This document shows, piece by piece, positions 1 to 8,750 of a stretch of 64,000 nucleotides of DNA. Source of the DNA: Butyricicoccus porcorum (GTDB taxonomy: Bacteria; Bacillota; Clostridia; Oscillospirales; Butyricicoccaceae); the NCBI RefSeq assembly GCF_002157465.1, contig NZ_NHOC01000005.1, positions 381,134 through 445,133 on the forward strand, in the 5' to 3' direction. Within the stretch, counting starts at the first letter, position 1. Every line of letters begins with the position of its first letter. The notes beneath the pieces are model-generated. The model worked only from the letters and a program-made list of their open reading frames with translations, ran no database searches and was not told where the DNA came from. The position numbers were made by a program, and so were the translations under genes.

Positions 1-413
<413 letters not shown>

Positions 414-468
414 TCAGTGTCCTTTGCCGGGTGTTATCTGATAGAACCCAACATTCTCCGATAGTATG

Positions 469-497
469 ATTATACGGATTTTGCAGGCACTTTGCAA
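469..497 (-). promoter_or_regulatory. Predicted sigma-A promoter for the iolG-like gene
   Basis: On the minus strand there is a TTGCAA -35 box (492..497), a 17-nt spacer and a perfect TATAAT -10 box (469..474), about 75 nt upstream of the ATG at 392. Inferred from consensus only. Confidence 0.55.
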
Positions 498-550
498 TAC
501 AGAATCCCACGATTTCCAAAATTCTCCGTCATATTACACAAATTTACCCA

Positions 551-1414
551 TCAATTCCTATGTCCGGTGCGTCCCTGTACAACTTTTCGGTAGTCTCTTG
601 GGGTCATTCCAACGGTTCTGCGGAACAACTCTGTGAAATAATTATAGTTGCTGTAGCCGCACTGTGCCGCCACATGCCGGATGGTCTGGTCGGTGGAGGC
701 GAGCAGTGTCTGTGCGCGCGCCATGCGGCGGCGGATGATGTACTGCACGGGCGAACAGCCCGCGCTCTCCGCAAACACGCGGTCGAGATGGTACTTGCTC
801 ACGCCCATCACCTGTGCGATCCCGTCGAGCGTCAGCGGTTCGAGATAATGGCGGTCGAGGTACATGCGTGTGCGCACGCCCAGCTCATAATGTGCCTGCT
901 CCGCCTGCTCGGCGGCGGTGCGGTGAATGCGCAGCGCGACGGTCACGACCGCCGCAGACAGATAGCTGCAAACCTCCTCACTCGCCGTGCTCGGGTCGAG
1001 TGCCGCCTTTTCCAGCACGGAGAGCAGCGTATCCAGCGCCGCACTGCCTCCGCCCGCGTGCACAACCGGCTGGTCAGAGTGCGCGATAAAGCTGTTTTCC
1101 TCCATACCGCGGCACATCAGCCGCGCAAATCCACAGGAAACGCCGGTCATCGGCTCCTCTCCGACCGAGTGGTAGCTGTGCGGCTCGCCTGCGCCGCACA
1201 GGACAAAATCCCCGGCGGAAAGGGTCTCCTGCCGTCCGTCCACGTTGACGACTCCCTTTCCGGTGCGCACCAGCATCAGCTCCGCGTAGCCCGGATGGGA
1301 ATGCATCTCCTGCCCCGCCGCATTCAGCTCCAGCGGGCAGATATAAATGAGTACCGGCAGGCGGTTGTCCTCAAAACTGCCGCCCGTCATGCCCTGTGCA
1401 ATAAAATCCTGCAT
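551..1414 (-). CDS. AraC-family transcriptional regulator with N-terminal cupin
   Basis: 287-residue protein of normal AraC/XylS length. The N-terminal half (about residues 20-110) is a cupin-type sensor domain with HSHPGYAELMLV and SAGDFVLCGAGEPHSY. The C-terminal 100 residues carry the two helix-turn-helix units, with GVSKYHLDRVF and the family signature running from IRHVAAQCGYSN to GMTPRDYRK. It should bind DNA and respond to a small ligand, probably a sugar or polyol. It is upstream of and codirectional with the inositol-dehydrogenase-like gene, which makes that gene a plausible target (inference). A TATAAT-like -10 lies at 1449..1454 on the minus strand with only a weak -35. Confidence 0.85.
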   Translation of the reverse strand: MQDFIAQGMTGGSFEDNRLPVLIYICPLELNAAGQEMHSHPGYAELMLVRTGKGVVNVDGRQETLSAGDFVLCGAGEPHSYHSVGEEPMTGVSCGFARLMCRGMEENSFIAHSDQPVVHAGGGSAALDTLLSVLEKAALDPSTASEEVCSYLSAAVVTVALRIHRTAAEQAEQAHYELGVRTRMYLDRHYLEPLTLDGIAQVMGVSKYHLDRVFAESAGCSPVQYIIRRRMARAQTLLASTDQTIRHVAAQCGYSNYNYFTELFRRTVGMTPRDYRKVVQGRTGHRN

Positions 1415-1596
1415 GGCTGCCTTCCCCTTTCTTCGACATTCTGACAGTATTATACTATATTTCCTGCACCGGACACAACAAACGCCGAATACTGTTCACA
1501 AAACAATCACACAGCAATGATAAAATGAGGACAATATAGGGCGACAGCTTCTGCTCTTCCCTGTTTTTTATCTATTATCCCCTCAGGAGGCCTTTT

Positions 1597-2613
1597 ATGA
1601 TACAAGTGAACGGGCTCACCCGTCGGTACGGCGATATCGCCGCGGTTTCCGATCTCTCGTTCTCCGTCGCGGAGGGCGAAATCATCGGATTCCTCGGTCC
1701 GAACGGCGCGGGAAAAACCACAACCATGAACATGATAACCGGCTGCCTGCGCGCAACAGCCGGTACCGTGACGGTAGACGGCGCGGACATCGAGACCGAT
1801 GCCGACCGCGCGCGCAAAATTATCGGCTACCTGCCGGAAAATCCGCCGTTGTATCCCGACATGACGGTGGACGAATATCTCGAATTTGTCTACAGGCTGA
1901 AAAAATGCCGGCTGCCGCAAAAGGAGCATCTGGACAGCGTTTATGATATGGCAGGACTGTCCGATGTGCGCGGGCGGCTGATCCGCAACCTGTCCAAGGG
2001 CTACCGCCAGCGCGTCGGACTGGCACAGGCGCTCATCGGTGACCCAAAGGTGCTGATCCTCGACGAACCGACCGTCGGCCTTGACCCGCGCCAGATTATC
2101 GAGATCCGCGAGGTCATCCGCAGTCTCGGACAAAAACACACCGTCATTCTGTCCAGTCATATCCTGCCGGAGGTGCAGGAAGTGTGCGACCGCATCCTCG
2201 TCATCGACCACGGCAGAATTGTCGCGGACGGCACGCCCGCCGAGCTGAGTGAGCGCGTCGAGGGCGCGGAACAGCTGAACATGACCATCGAGGGCGAGCC
2301 CGCCACCGTGCTCGGCGTGCTGCGCGCAGTACCGGGCGTTTCCGAAGCCGTTGTCACGGCGGAGGACGGCATGAAATCCATTTACCGCATCACGGCAGAG
2401 CCGGGTGCGGACATCCGCCGTGCCGTGTTTGACGCGCTCAGCCAGCATCAGCTCGCCATCCTGTCCATGCAGCAGGTCGAGCTGAGCCTGGAAGACATCT
2501 TCCTCGAGCTGACCGGCGCGGAGCCCGCGCCGGAGGAAGCGCCGGCACCTGCGGACGAAGCACCGAAGAAAAAACGCCGTCTGTTCGGCAGAAAGCGGGG
2601 TGAGGACAAGTGA
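1597..2613 (+). CDS. ABC transporter ATP-binding protein (ABC-2 / gliding-type exporter)
   Basis: 338-residue ATPase that should power the membrane proteins encoded directly downstream. Walker A GPNGAGKTT is at residues 34-42, the signature NLSKGYRQRVG near 130, Walker B and D-loop VLILDEPTVGLDP near 150, and the switch His in ILSSHIL. After the CcmA-like ATPase and a regulatory tail, the last 30 residues are an Ala/Pro/Glu-rich linker ending in a very basic KKKRRLFGRKRG stretch, an uncommon addition for this family. The start has an AGGAGG site 7 nt upstream. The stop overlaps the GTG start of the permease gene (GTGA), which indicates translational coupling. Confidence 0.9.
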   Translation: MIQVNGLTRRYGDIAAVSDLSFSVAEGEIIGFLGPNGAGKTTTMNMITGCLRATAGTVTVDGADIETDADRARKIIGYLPENPPLYPDMTVDEYLEFVYRLKKCRLPQKEHLDSVYDMAGLSDVRGRLIRNLSKGYRQRVGLAQALIGDPKVLILDEPTVGLDPRQIIEIREVIRSLGQKHTVILSSHILPEVQEVCDRILVIDHGRIVADGTPAELSERVEGAEQLNMTIEGEPATVLGVLRAVPGVSEAVVTAEDGMKSIYRITAEPGADIRRAVFDALSQHQLAILSMQQVELSLEDIFLELTGAEPAPEEAPAPADEAPKKKRRLFGRKRGEDK

Positions 2614-3314
2614 ATGCCATCCGTAAGCGCGATTTACAGGGATTTTTCCGTTCCCCGCTGGGATATGTCTACATCGGCGCGTTCCTTGCGATTATGAACC
2701 TGTACTTTTTCGCCATCTGTGTGCTGTCCTCCTCAAGCGATATGGGCAGCGTCTTTTCCAACATGCTCATCGTATTTCTGTTCCTCATGCCGATCCTGAC
2801 CATGCGGCTGTTCAGCGAGGAATACAAGCAGGGGACTGACCGCCTGCTGCTGACCGCGCCGGTCAGCGTGTGGGAAATTGTCTTCGGCAAATTCCTCGCC
2901 GCTGTCAGTGTCCTGCTCGTCGCACTCGCGTGCACACTGCCGTGGATTGTCATCGTCGCAATCTTCGGAACACCCGCCTGGGCGAGCATCCTCGGCTGCT
3001 ATATCGCCGTGCTGTGCGCCGCAGCCGTCTTTGTCGCCATGGGCATGTTCCTCTCCAGCCTGACCGAGAGCCAGCTGATTGCCGCCGTGCTGTCATTTGC
3101 GCTGTTCCTCGGGCTGTATGTCGCGGATATGCTGAGCTATTCGCTGGACAGCAGCAGCCTGCCCGGCATGCTGCTCAGCTGGCTGTCCATTTTCACCCGC
3201 TATGATTCCTTTATGTCCGGTCAGTTCTCGTTTGGAAACCTGATCTACTTCCTCTCGCTCACCGGGCTATTCCTGTACCTGACCGCCCGCGTGCTTGAGC
3301 GGCGCAGGCTTTGA
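2610..3314 (+). CDS. ABC-2 type transporter permease
   Basis: 234-residue membrane protein with about six hydrophobic segments. The N-terminal motif DLQGFFRSPLGYVYIG and the following LTMRLFSEEYKQGTDRLLLTAPVS are typical of ABC-2 permeases that work with GldG-like proteins. It starts at a GTG that overlaps the stop codon of the ATPase gene, and the next gene starts 14 nt after its stop. It should form the channel of the exporter with the ATPase at 1597. The exported substrate cannot be read from sequence. Confidence 0.88.
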   Translation: MNAIRKRDLQGFFRSPLGYVYIGAFLAIMNLYFFAICVLSSSSDMGSVFSNMLIVFLFLMPILTMRLFSEEYKQGTDRLLLTAPVSVWEIVFGKFLAAVSVLLVALACTLPWIVIVAIFGTPAWASILGCYIAVLCAAAVFVAMGMFLSSLTESQLIAAVLSFALFLGLYVADMLSYSLDSSSLPGMLLSWLSIFTRYDSFMSGQFSFGNLIYFLSLTGLFLYLTARVLERRRL

Positions 3315-3328
3315 GGAGGTGTGACCCG

Positions 3329-4831
3329 ATGAAACGATTTCACAAAAAAAATAAGGCGCCCAAGGCGCCGGTATCGCCCGAGCAGAAGGCACAGAAGCGC
3401 AAACGGTTGCGCCGCGTGTCGGTTTCCGCCGCAGGACTCGCATTTGCACTCGCAGCCGTCATCCTGCTCAACCTCGTGTGCACCAATCTGACCGACCGCT
3501 TCGACCTGACGCTCGACCTGACGGCAAACCAGCTGTATGAAATCACCGATGACACCAAAACCATGCTCGAGAGCATGGAGGACACCGTGGATATCACCAT
3601 TCTGGCCGCAGAAGACGATTTCCGCAACGACAGCTATTATGGCAAGGTATACACGCTGCTGAACAAATACGTCAATCTGGCAGGCGATAACATAACCGTC
3701 GAATATATTGACCCATACACCAACCCGAATGTGGTCAGCCGCTACAGCGACCTCGCCGCGACCATTCAGGCGGGCAGCGTCATTGTCTCCTGCGGTGACC
3801 ACACGCGCGTCCTCAACGACTCGGATTTTTATACGACCGAATCCAGCTCATCGTACAGCGGCTATTCCACCGTCACCGGTTTCCAGGGTGAGCAGGCGCT
3901 GACCTCCGCCATCACCGCCGTGACGAGCGACCAGACGCCGGTTGCCTATCTTTTACAGGGGCACAACGAGAGCGTTTCCACAGCCTTTACTTCCATGCTG
4001 ACAAATGCAGGCTTTACGGTAAGCCTGCTCAACCTGACCGAGGAGAAAGAAATCCCGGATGATGCGTCCATTGTGGTCATCAGCCTGCCACAGGCCGACC
4101 TGACCGAGACAGAGGCCGATCTCATCGACGCCTTTGTCAAGGGCGGCGGCGATTTGATGGTATTTGACGGCACATTGTCCCCGACCTCTCTGCCGGTGCT
4201 GTATTCCTACCTGAAGGAATGGGGCGCAGATGTCCAGGCGGACATGGTGCTCGACGCGGATTACAACATCAATGAAGAACCGGATATCCTCGCGCAGCTG
4301 ACCGATTCCGACGTCAACAGCGCGCTGGACAGCAAGACCGACATGGTACTCGTCACACCGAACGCAAAGTCGATCACGGCGAAGCTGGACAGCTCCGTGA
4401 CCGACCGCACGATTGAAACACTGATGGAGAGCCGTGACACCGCATATGCCAAGGTTCTCACCGACGAGACCGAATATGACAGTTATGCCAAGGCGGACGG
4501 CGATACCGACGGCCCGTTTGCGCTCGCAACGCTGTCCACCTATACCGGCAACGACGACGGCGGACAGGTGTTTGTCTGCTCCGCCGCACTGATGATGACG
4601 GATGACCTGATGAGTGCCTCCAGCCTGCTCAACCGGTCGTTCCTGAGCAATGTTGTCAGTGAAATGCAGCCGGATCTCGATGTCGTCACCATCGCTGCCA
4701 AAAGCCTGAGCGCAGAGCCGCTGATTGCCGGCACGACGGCACAGTTTGTCATTTTCCTGCTGCTCGCCCTGTTCCCGCTCGCCCTGTTCGGCGCGGGCAT
4801 CGCGGTCTTTTTCCGCCGGAGGAAGCTATGA
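3329..4831 (+). CDS. GldG-like ABC-exporter accessory protein
   Basis: 500-residue protein with one N-terminal transmembrane helix (about residues 35-55) after a Lys-rich cytoplasmic tail, a large extracytoplasmic region and a second helix at the C-terminus before RRRKL. The extracytoplasmic part matches the GldG/Gldg_ABC family: LTANQLYEITDDTK near the start, then a flavodoxin-like domain with VAYLLQGHNES and FVKGGGDLMVFD. I chose the ATG at 3329 with GGAGGTG upstream; a longer reading frame from a TTG at 3311 exists but begins inside the previous stop region. It overlaps the next gene by ATGA. In Bacteroidetes the family serves gliding; in Clostridia its role is unknown. Confidence 0.82.
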   Translation: MKRFHKKNKAPKAPVSPEQKAQKRKRLRRVSVSAAGLAFALAAVILLNLVCTNLTDRFDLTLDLTANQLYEITDDTKTMLESMEDTVDITILAAEDDFRNDSYYGKVYTLLNKYVNLAGDNITVEYIDPYTNPNVVSRYSDLAATIQAGSVIVSCGDHTRVLNDSDFYTTESSSSYSGYSTVTGFQGEQALTSAITAVTSDQTPVAYLLQGHNESVSTAFTSMLTNAGFTVSLLNLTEEKEIPDDASIVVISLPQADLTETEADLIDAFVKGGGDLMVFDGTLSPTSLPVLYSYLKEWGADVQADMVLDADYNINEEPDILAQLTDSDVNSALDSKTDMVLVTPNAKSITAKLDSSVTDRTIETLMESRDTAYAKVLTDETEYDSYAKADGDTDGPFALATLSTYTGNDDGGQVFVCSAALMMTDDLMSASSLLNRSFLSNVVSEMQPDLDVVTIAAKSLSAEPLIAGTTAQFVIFLLLALFPLALFGAGIAVFFRRRKL

Positions 4832-6231
4832 CAAAGAATACCAAACGCCTTTTGTTCGGCGTCATCGCAGTCGCCGTGCTCGGCGGCACCTATGCCGCGC
4901 TGCTGCTCCATCCCGCGGAGGAAGAGGCAGACAGCGTCCCGTCGGAAGAGCTGGTGTCGATGGACACCGCCGATCTCGCCAGCGTGCAGGTCACGCTGCG
5001 CGACGGCAGCAGCTTTACCATGACAACCTCCTCTGACGACAGCGGCACCTCCTATACGATGTCCGGTGCGTCGGAGGATGACTACAGCGAATCGCTCATG
5101 CAGGGACTGATGGATGCCGCCTGTGATATCTCCGCCCGCCCGATCGAAGAAACCTGTTCTGATCCGGAAAAATACGGCTTGTCGGCAGAAGATGACACCA
5201 ATACGCTCGTCATCACGGACACGGATGGCACGGCGGTCACGCTGACCATCGGCCTGTCCGGTGAATTGGGCACCTATTGCTCCACAAACGGCGGAACGGC
5301 GGTCTACCTGCTGGACAGCGATACCGCGGAGACGCTCACACAGGCACAGTCCTATTACCGCAATCTGACCGTGCTCGGCGGCTATTACAGCCTGTCGGAC
5401 GAGCTGAAATCGCTGACCATCGATCATATGGACGACGGCACGACGGTCACGCTCTCCGCCCGCGATACCTCTGATATGGACAGCGATGTGGCACAGGCAT
5501 ATTCCAAATATGTGTTCACCGCGCCGCTGTCCTGTGACGCGGATGACGACGAACTGAGCACCGGGCTGCTGTCCGGTTTGCAGTCCGGTCTCACAGCACA
5601 GTCGATTGTGGAGGACAATCCGTCTGATCTCAGCAGATACGGTCTGGATGACCCCACTCGCATTGAACTTGCCGCAAGCAGTCTTGACGCGGCAATCCTC
5701 ATCGGCGATGAAACCGATGACGGGGGCATCTATGTCATGAAGGAAGGCGGCAAGACCGTCTATCTGTGTACCGCGTCGGATTATTCCTTCCTCGAGGAGG
5801 ACTGGAACGACTGGCGCTCCACCAATCTGCTGCCGTGCGCGCTGTCCGAGGTGGACAAAATCACCGTCACGCAGGGCGATGAAACACACACCGTCGACAT
5901 CACGCATGTGGAAGCCGACGAAAATGAATCCGATGACGCGGATGATGATACCGCGACGCTGGACGGTGCGGATATGACGGACGATGCGCTCGAACAATTC
6001 TTCCTCGCCATCACCTCGGTCAACTACACCCGCCTGATCGATGACCCGCAGGATGCAGCTGCATCCGCAACAGTCACGCTGACCATGAACGACGGTTCTA
6101 CGCGTTCGCTCGCTTTTACCAAGGGCGGCTCACGCGAATACCTCGTCAGCGTGGACGGCGGCGCCTATGCCTATGGCGTGCCGCAGGACGATCTGACCAG
6201 TATTCTCGACGCATTGACCACCGGCGCATAA
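4828..6231 (+). CDS. DUF4340 domain protein, last gene of the exporter operon
   Basis: 467-residue protein with one N-terminal transmembrane helix (LLFGVIAVAVLGGTYAALLL) and a long Asp/Ser/Thr-rich extracytoplasmic region. Repeated units of the form KYGLSAEDDTNTLVITDTDG, in which a DP-x-KYGL turn is followed by beta strands and VTLTIG, are the DUF4340 signature; a second copy reads SRYGLDDPTRIELAASS. An acidic stretch near residue 370 (DENESDDADDDT) looks like a linker. It overlaps the GldG-like gene by 4 nt, and DUF4340 proteins are regularly found with GldG-type ABC operons, so all four genes form one unit. Molecular function is unknown. Confidence 0.8.
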   Translation: MTKNTKRLLFGVIAVAVLGGTYAALLLHPAEEEADSVPSEELVSMDTADLASVQVTLRDGSSFTMTTSSDDSGTSYTMSGASEDDYSESLMQGLMDAACDISARPIEETCSDPEKYGLSAEDDTNTLVITDTDGTAVTLTIGLSGELGTYCSTNGGTAVYLLDSDTAETLTQAQSYYRNLTVLGGYYSLSDELKSLTIDHMDDGTTVTLSARDTSDMDSDVAQAYSKYVFTAPLSCDADDDELSTGLLSGLQSGLTAQSIVEDNPSDLSRYGLDDPTRIELAASSLDAAILIGDETDDGGIYVMKEGGKTVYLCTASDYSFLEEDWNDWRSTNLLPCALSEVDKITVTQGDETHTVDITHVEADENESDDADDDTATLDGADMTDDALEQFFLAITSVNYTRLIDDPQDAAASATVTLTMNDGSTRSLAFTKGGSREYLVSVDGGAYAYGVPQDDLTSILDALTTGA

Positions 6232-6254
6232 ACCTCTCTCACAACACAGCAAAA

Positions 6255-6297
6255 GCCGCACAGGACGTTGCCCGTCCTGTGCGGCTTGGTTTTTTTA
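6255..6297. terminator. Intrinsic terminator between convergent genes
   Basis: A perfect 13-bp stem (GCCGCACAGGACG, 6255..6267, with its complement at 6273..6285) with a 5-nt loop is followed by TTGGTTTTTTT on the plus strand. It ends the exporter operon and faces the fructokinase stop at 6319. Confidence 0.92.
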
Positions 6298-6318
6298 GAG
6301 AGAGAATGAATCGTTGTT

Positions 6319-7281
6319 TTACTTGGCGTACCGGCGTTCAAATTCGTCCATCGACGCCATGACAGCGCCCTTGTGCGCGACAGTCATCGCGGCATATTTT
6401 GCGGAAAAGTCGAGGTATTCGCCCAGCGTTTCCTCAGACAGTGCGGTGAGGTCATTCAGCTCGACCTTGTCGCGCACCAGCTGGAACAGGAACGAGCCGG
6501 CGAACGAATCGCCCGCGCCGGTTGTATCCACCACCTGCGCCTCCAGCGCCGGGCGGTGTGCCTCGGCGTGCGGCGTATAGACCGATGAGCCGTCCCCGCC
6601 CTTTGTGATGAGCAGCAGGCGGCAGCTGCCTGCGAACAGCTGCTCTGCCGCTTCGCGTTCATCGCGGCAGCCGGTGACAAATTCCAGCTCATCATCCGAC
6701 AGCTTGACAATGTTTGCATACGGCAGAAAGGCACGGATTGCCTCACGACACGCCGCCGGGGAATCCCACAGCGGCAGGCGCACATTCGGGTCAAAGCTGA
6801 CAATCATACCCGCCTGTTGTGCCAGCTCAATCGCACGGCGGTGCGCTTCGCGCACCGGCCAGTCGACCAGGTCAACCGAGCAGAAATGCAGCACGGCACA
6901 GTCCGCCATCATTTCCGGCACAATCTGCTCCGGAGAGAGGAACAGGTCTGCGCTCGGATTGCGGAAAAAGGAAAATTCACGGTTGCCTGTCGCATCGAGC
7001 GACACAAATGCCAGACCGGTGTTGGCGCGCTTTGTCTTGTAAACATAGTGCGTATCCACGCCGTTTGCGCGCAGCACATCGATGATATGCTCGCCAAATG
7101 CGTCCTCGCCGACCTGTGAGATCATCACACCGCTGCCGCCCAGGCGGCTCACCGCCGTCACCACATTGGCAGGCGCGCCGCCCGCCACACGTTCAAAATG
7201 CGTGACCTCCCGCAAGGCACAGCCCTTCTGCTGCGGGACAAAATCAATCAGCAGTTCCCCGATTGCCGCCACTCGTCTCAT
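6319..7281 (-). CDS. scrK: Fructokinase (PfkB family)
   Basis: 320-residue ribokinase-family sugar kinase. It begins MRRVAAIGELLIDFVP, carries the substrate-binding GGAPANVV motif near residue 35 and ends with the PfkB signature DTTGAGDSFAGSF containing the catalytic Asp. Start chosen at the ATG at 7281, with GGAGGA upstream, rather than an in-frame ATG 69 nt earlier that lacks an SD site. It lies 13 nt after the sucrose-6-phosphate hydrolase gene and should phosphorylate the fructose released by that enzyme to fructose-6-phosphate. The family is certain; the fructose assignment rests largely on context. Confidence 0.88.
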   Translation of the reverse strand: MRRVAAIGELLIDFVPQQKGCALREVTHFERVAGGAPANVVTAVSRLGGSGVMISQVGEDAFGEHIIDVLRANGVDTHYVYKTKRANTGLAFVSLDATGNREFSFFRNPSADLFLSPEQIVPEMMADCAVLHFCSVDLVDWPVREAHRRAIELAQQAGMIVSFDPNVRLPLWDSPAACREAIRAFLPYANIVKLSDDELEFVTGCRDEREAAEQLFAGSCRLLLITKGGDGSSVYTPHAEAHRPALEAQVVDTTGAGDSFAGSFLFQLVRDKVELNDLTALSEETLGEYLDFSAKYAAMTVAHKGAVMASMDEFERRYAK

Positions 7282-7294
7282 CGTAACGTCCTCC

Positions 7295-8728
7295 TTATTC
7301 CGCCATATATGCCAGCTCCATGGCATCCATATCGTAAAGCTCCGCTTCACCCTGTCCGCCGATGCGCAGGGAAACTGGGCCGGACGGGTAATAGCGTGTT
7401 GTCATGACCTGCTCGCCGCCGCCCACAAACAGCTCCAGCGAGGAGGTATCCGCGAGAATGCGCAGCTCGGAGAGGTGGTCCACCTCTGCCACGCGCTGTG
7501 TCCGCCCGCTGCCGCTTGTTTCGGTCAGCGTCAGTGTCAGCAGCCCATGGCCGTATTCCACCGCCGCCGCATCCCCCAGCATCAGGTGCAGGCTTTCCCC
7601 GCGGTTGTGAATGCGGATATCCGCACCCGCCGCCAGCTCACACTGTGCCACGCCGTCAAACGACAGCGTGCGGCGGCTGCGATGCAGGGCATCCAGTTCG
7701 CGCACCGGATTTGCGGTCAGGCAGGTGCCTGTCCAGTGCAGCTCACGCGGCACGCTCATGCCGTGCTGCCAGCCGTTTTCCGCCGCCGTCGGATTGGTGT
7801 AATCCGCGTCCGGCATGCCCATCCAGCCGATGGCAATGCGGCGGCCATCCGGCGCTTCAAACGTCTGCGGCGCGTAATAATCAAAGCCGGTGTCCCATTC
7901 GATGTATTCGCCGAGCGTGTATTCGCCGCGAAAATCGCCGTACAGTGGGAAATAGCCGCAGGAATAGACGTTCTGGTATTTGTTGCCCTCGCGGGTCACG
8001 CCCTGCGGTGACATCGCAACAATATACTGCCCGTCCACGCAGAACAGGTCGGGGCATTCCCACATGTAGCCGAACACCTCCGGCGTCGTGATGGTGTTGA
8101 TATGCTTCCAGTGCAGCCTGTCCGCCGATTCATATACAAGGATTTCGCCGCGGTCGCACTTTGTCCGCGCGCCGAGCACCATATAATACATCCCGTCCTG
8201 CTTCCACACCTTCGGGTCGCGCACATGACAGGTCAGGTCATCCGGATAATCCTTATTTTCCATCAAAAGCTGTTTGGTGTCAACCTGTACGCCGTCCCGC
8301 GAGATGGCGAGCGCGAGATTGTGCCCGCGACCCGTGTTGATATAGTCGTAATCGCCTGCGTACTTGACGTTGCCGGTGTAGTACAAATACAGTGCGTCAT
8401 CCTCTGCCAGCGCGGAGCCGGAATAGACACCGTGAATGTCCCAGGTCTGGTCAGGGCACATCGCGACCGGCTGCTGCGTCCAATGCAACAGATCCGGGCT
8501 GCTCCAGTGACCCCAGAACTTGACGCCGCCGTTCGGGTCAAACGGGCCGTACTGATAGAATACATGATAGCTGCCGCGATACCAGCACAGACCGTTCGGA
8601 TCATTCATCCAGCCGGTGGGCGGCATGAGGTGAAAGCGCAGGCGGCGCGGGTCAGCGTCCACCTTTGCCCGGTCCTCCGCTTCGATGCGGGGAACCAGGC
8701 GGGTCAGATCTCGATGCAGTGCATTCAT
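7295..8728 (-). CDS. scrB: Sucrose-6-phosphate hydrolase (GH32)
   Basis: 477-residue glycoside hydrolase family 32 enzyme. WMNDPNG holds the nucleophile Asp43, RDPKVW is the transition-state stabiliser motif and WECPDLF carries the acid/base Glu; a beta-sandwich domain with LRILADTSSLELFV follows. It hydrolyses sucrose-6-phosphate, made by the PTS permease next door, into glucose-6-phosphate and fructose. Cytoplasmic: no signal peptide. It starts 22 nt after the PTS gene and 13 nt before the fructokinase gene, forming a scrA-scrB-scrK operon read leftward. Confidence 0.94.
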   Translation of the reverse strand: MNALHRDLTRLVPRIEAEDRAKVDADPRRLRFHLMPPTGWMNDPNGLCWYRGSYHVFYQYGPFDPNGGVKFWGHWSSPDLLHWTQQPVAMCPDQTWDIHGVYSGSALAEDDALYLYYTGNVKYAGDYDYINTGRGHNLALAISRDGVQVDTKQLLMENKDYPDDLTCHVRDPKVWKQDGMYYMVLGARTKCDRGEILVYESADRLHWKHINTITTPEVFGYMWECPDLFCVDGQYIVAMSPQGVTREGNKYQNVYSCGYFPLYGDFRGEYTLGEYIEWDTGFDYYAPQTFEAPDGRRIAIGWMGMPDADYTNPTAAENGWQHGMSVPRELHWTGTCLTANPVRELDALHRSRRTLSFDGVAQCELAAGADIRIHNRGESLHLMLGDAAAVEYGHGLLTLTLTETSGSGRTQRVAEVDHLSELRILADTSSLELFVGGGEQVMTTRYYPSGPVSLRIGGQGEAELYDMDAMELAYMAE

Positions 8729-8750
8729 AGAAACTCCTCAGACTCCTCAC

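Noticed and set aside
4540-5997. 485-codon open frame on the minus strand opposite the GldG/DUF4340 genes
   Set aside because: Antisense shadow across two well-supported genes; composition typical of reversed GC-rich codons.
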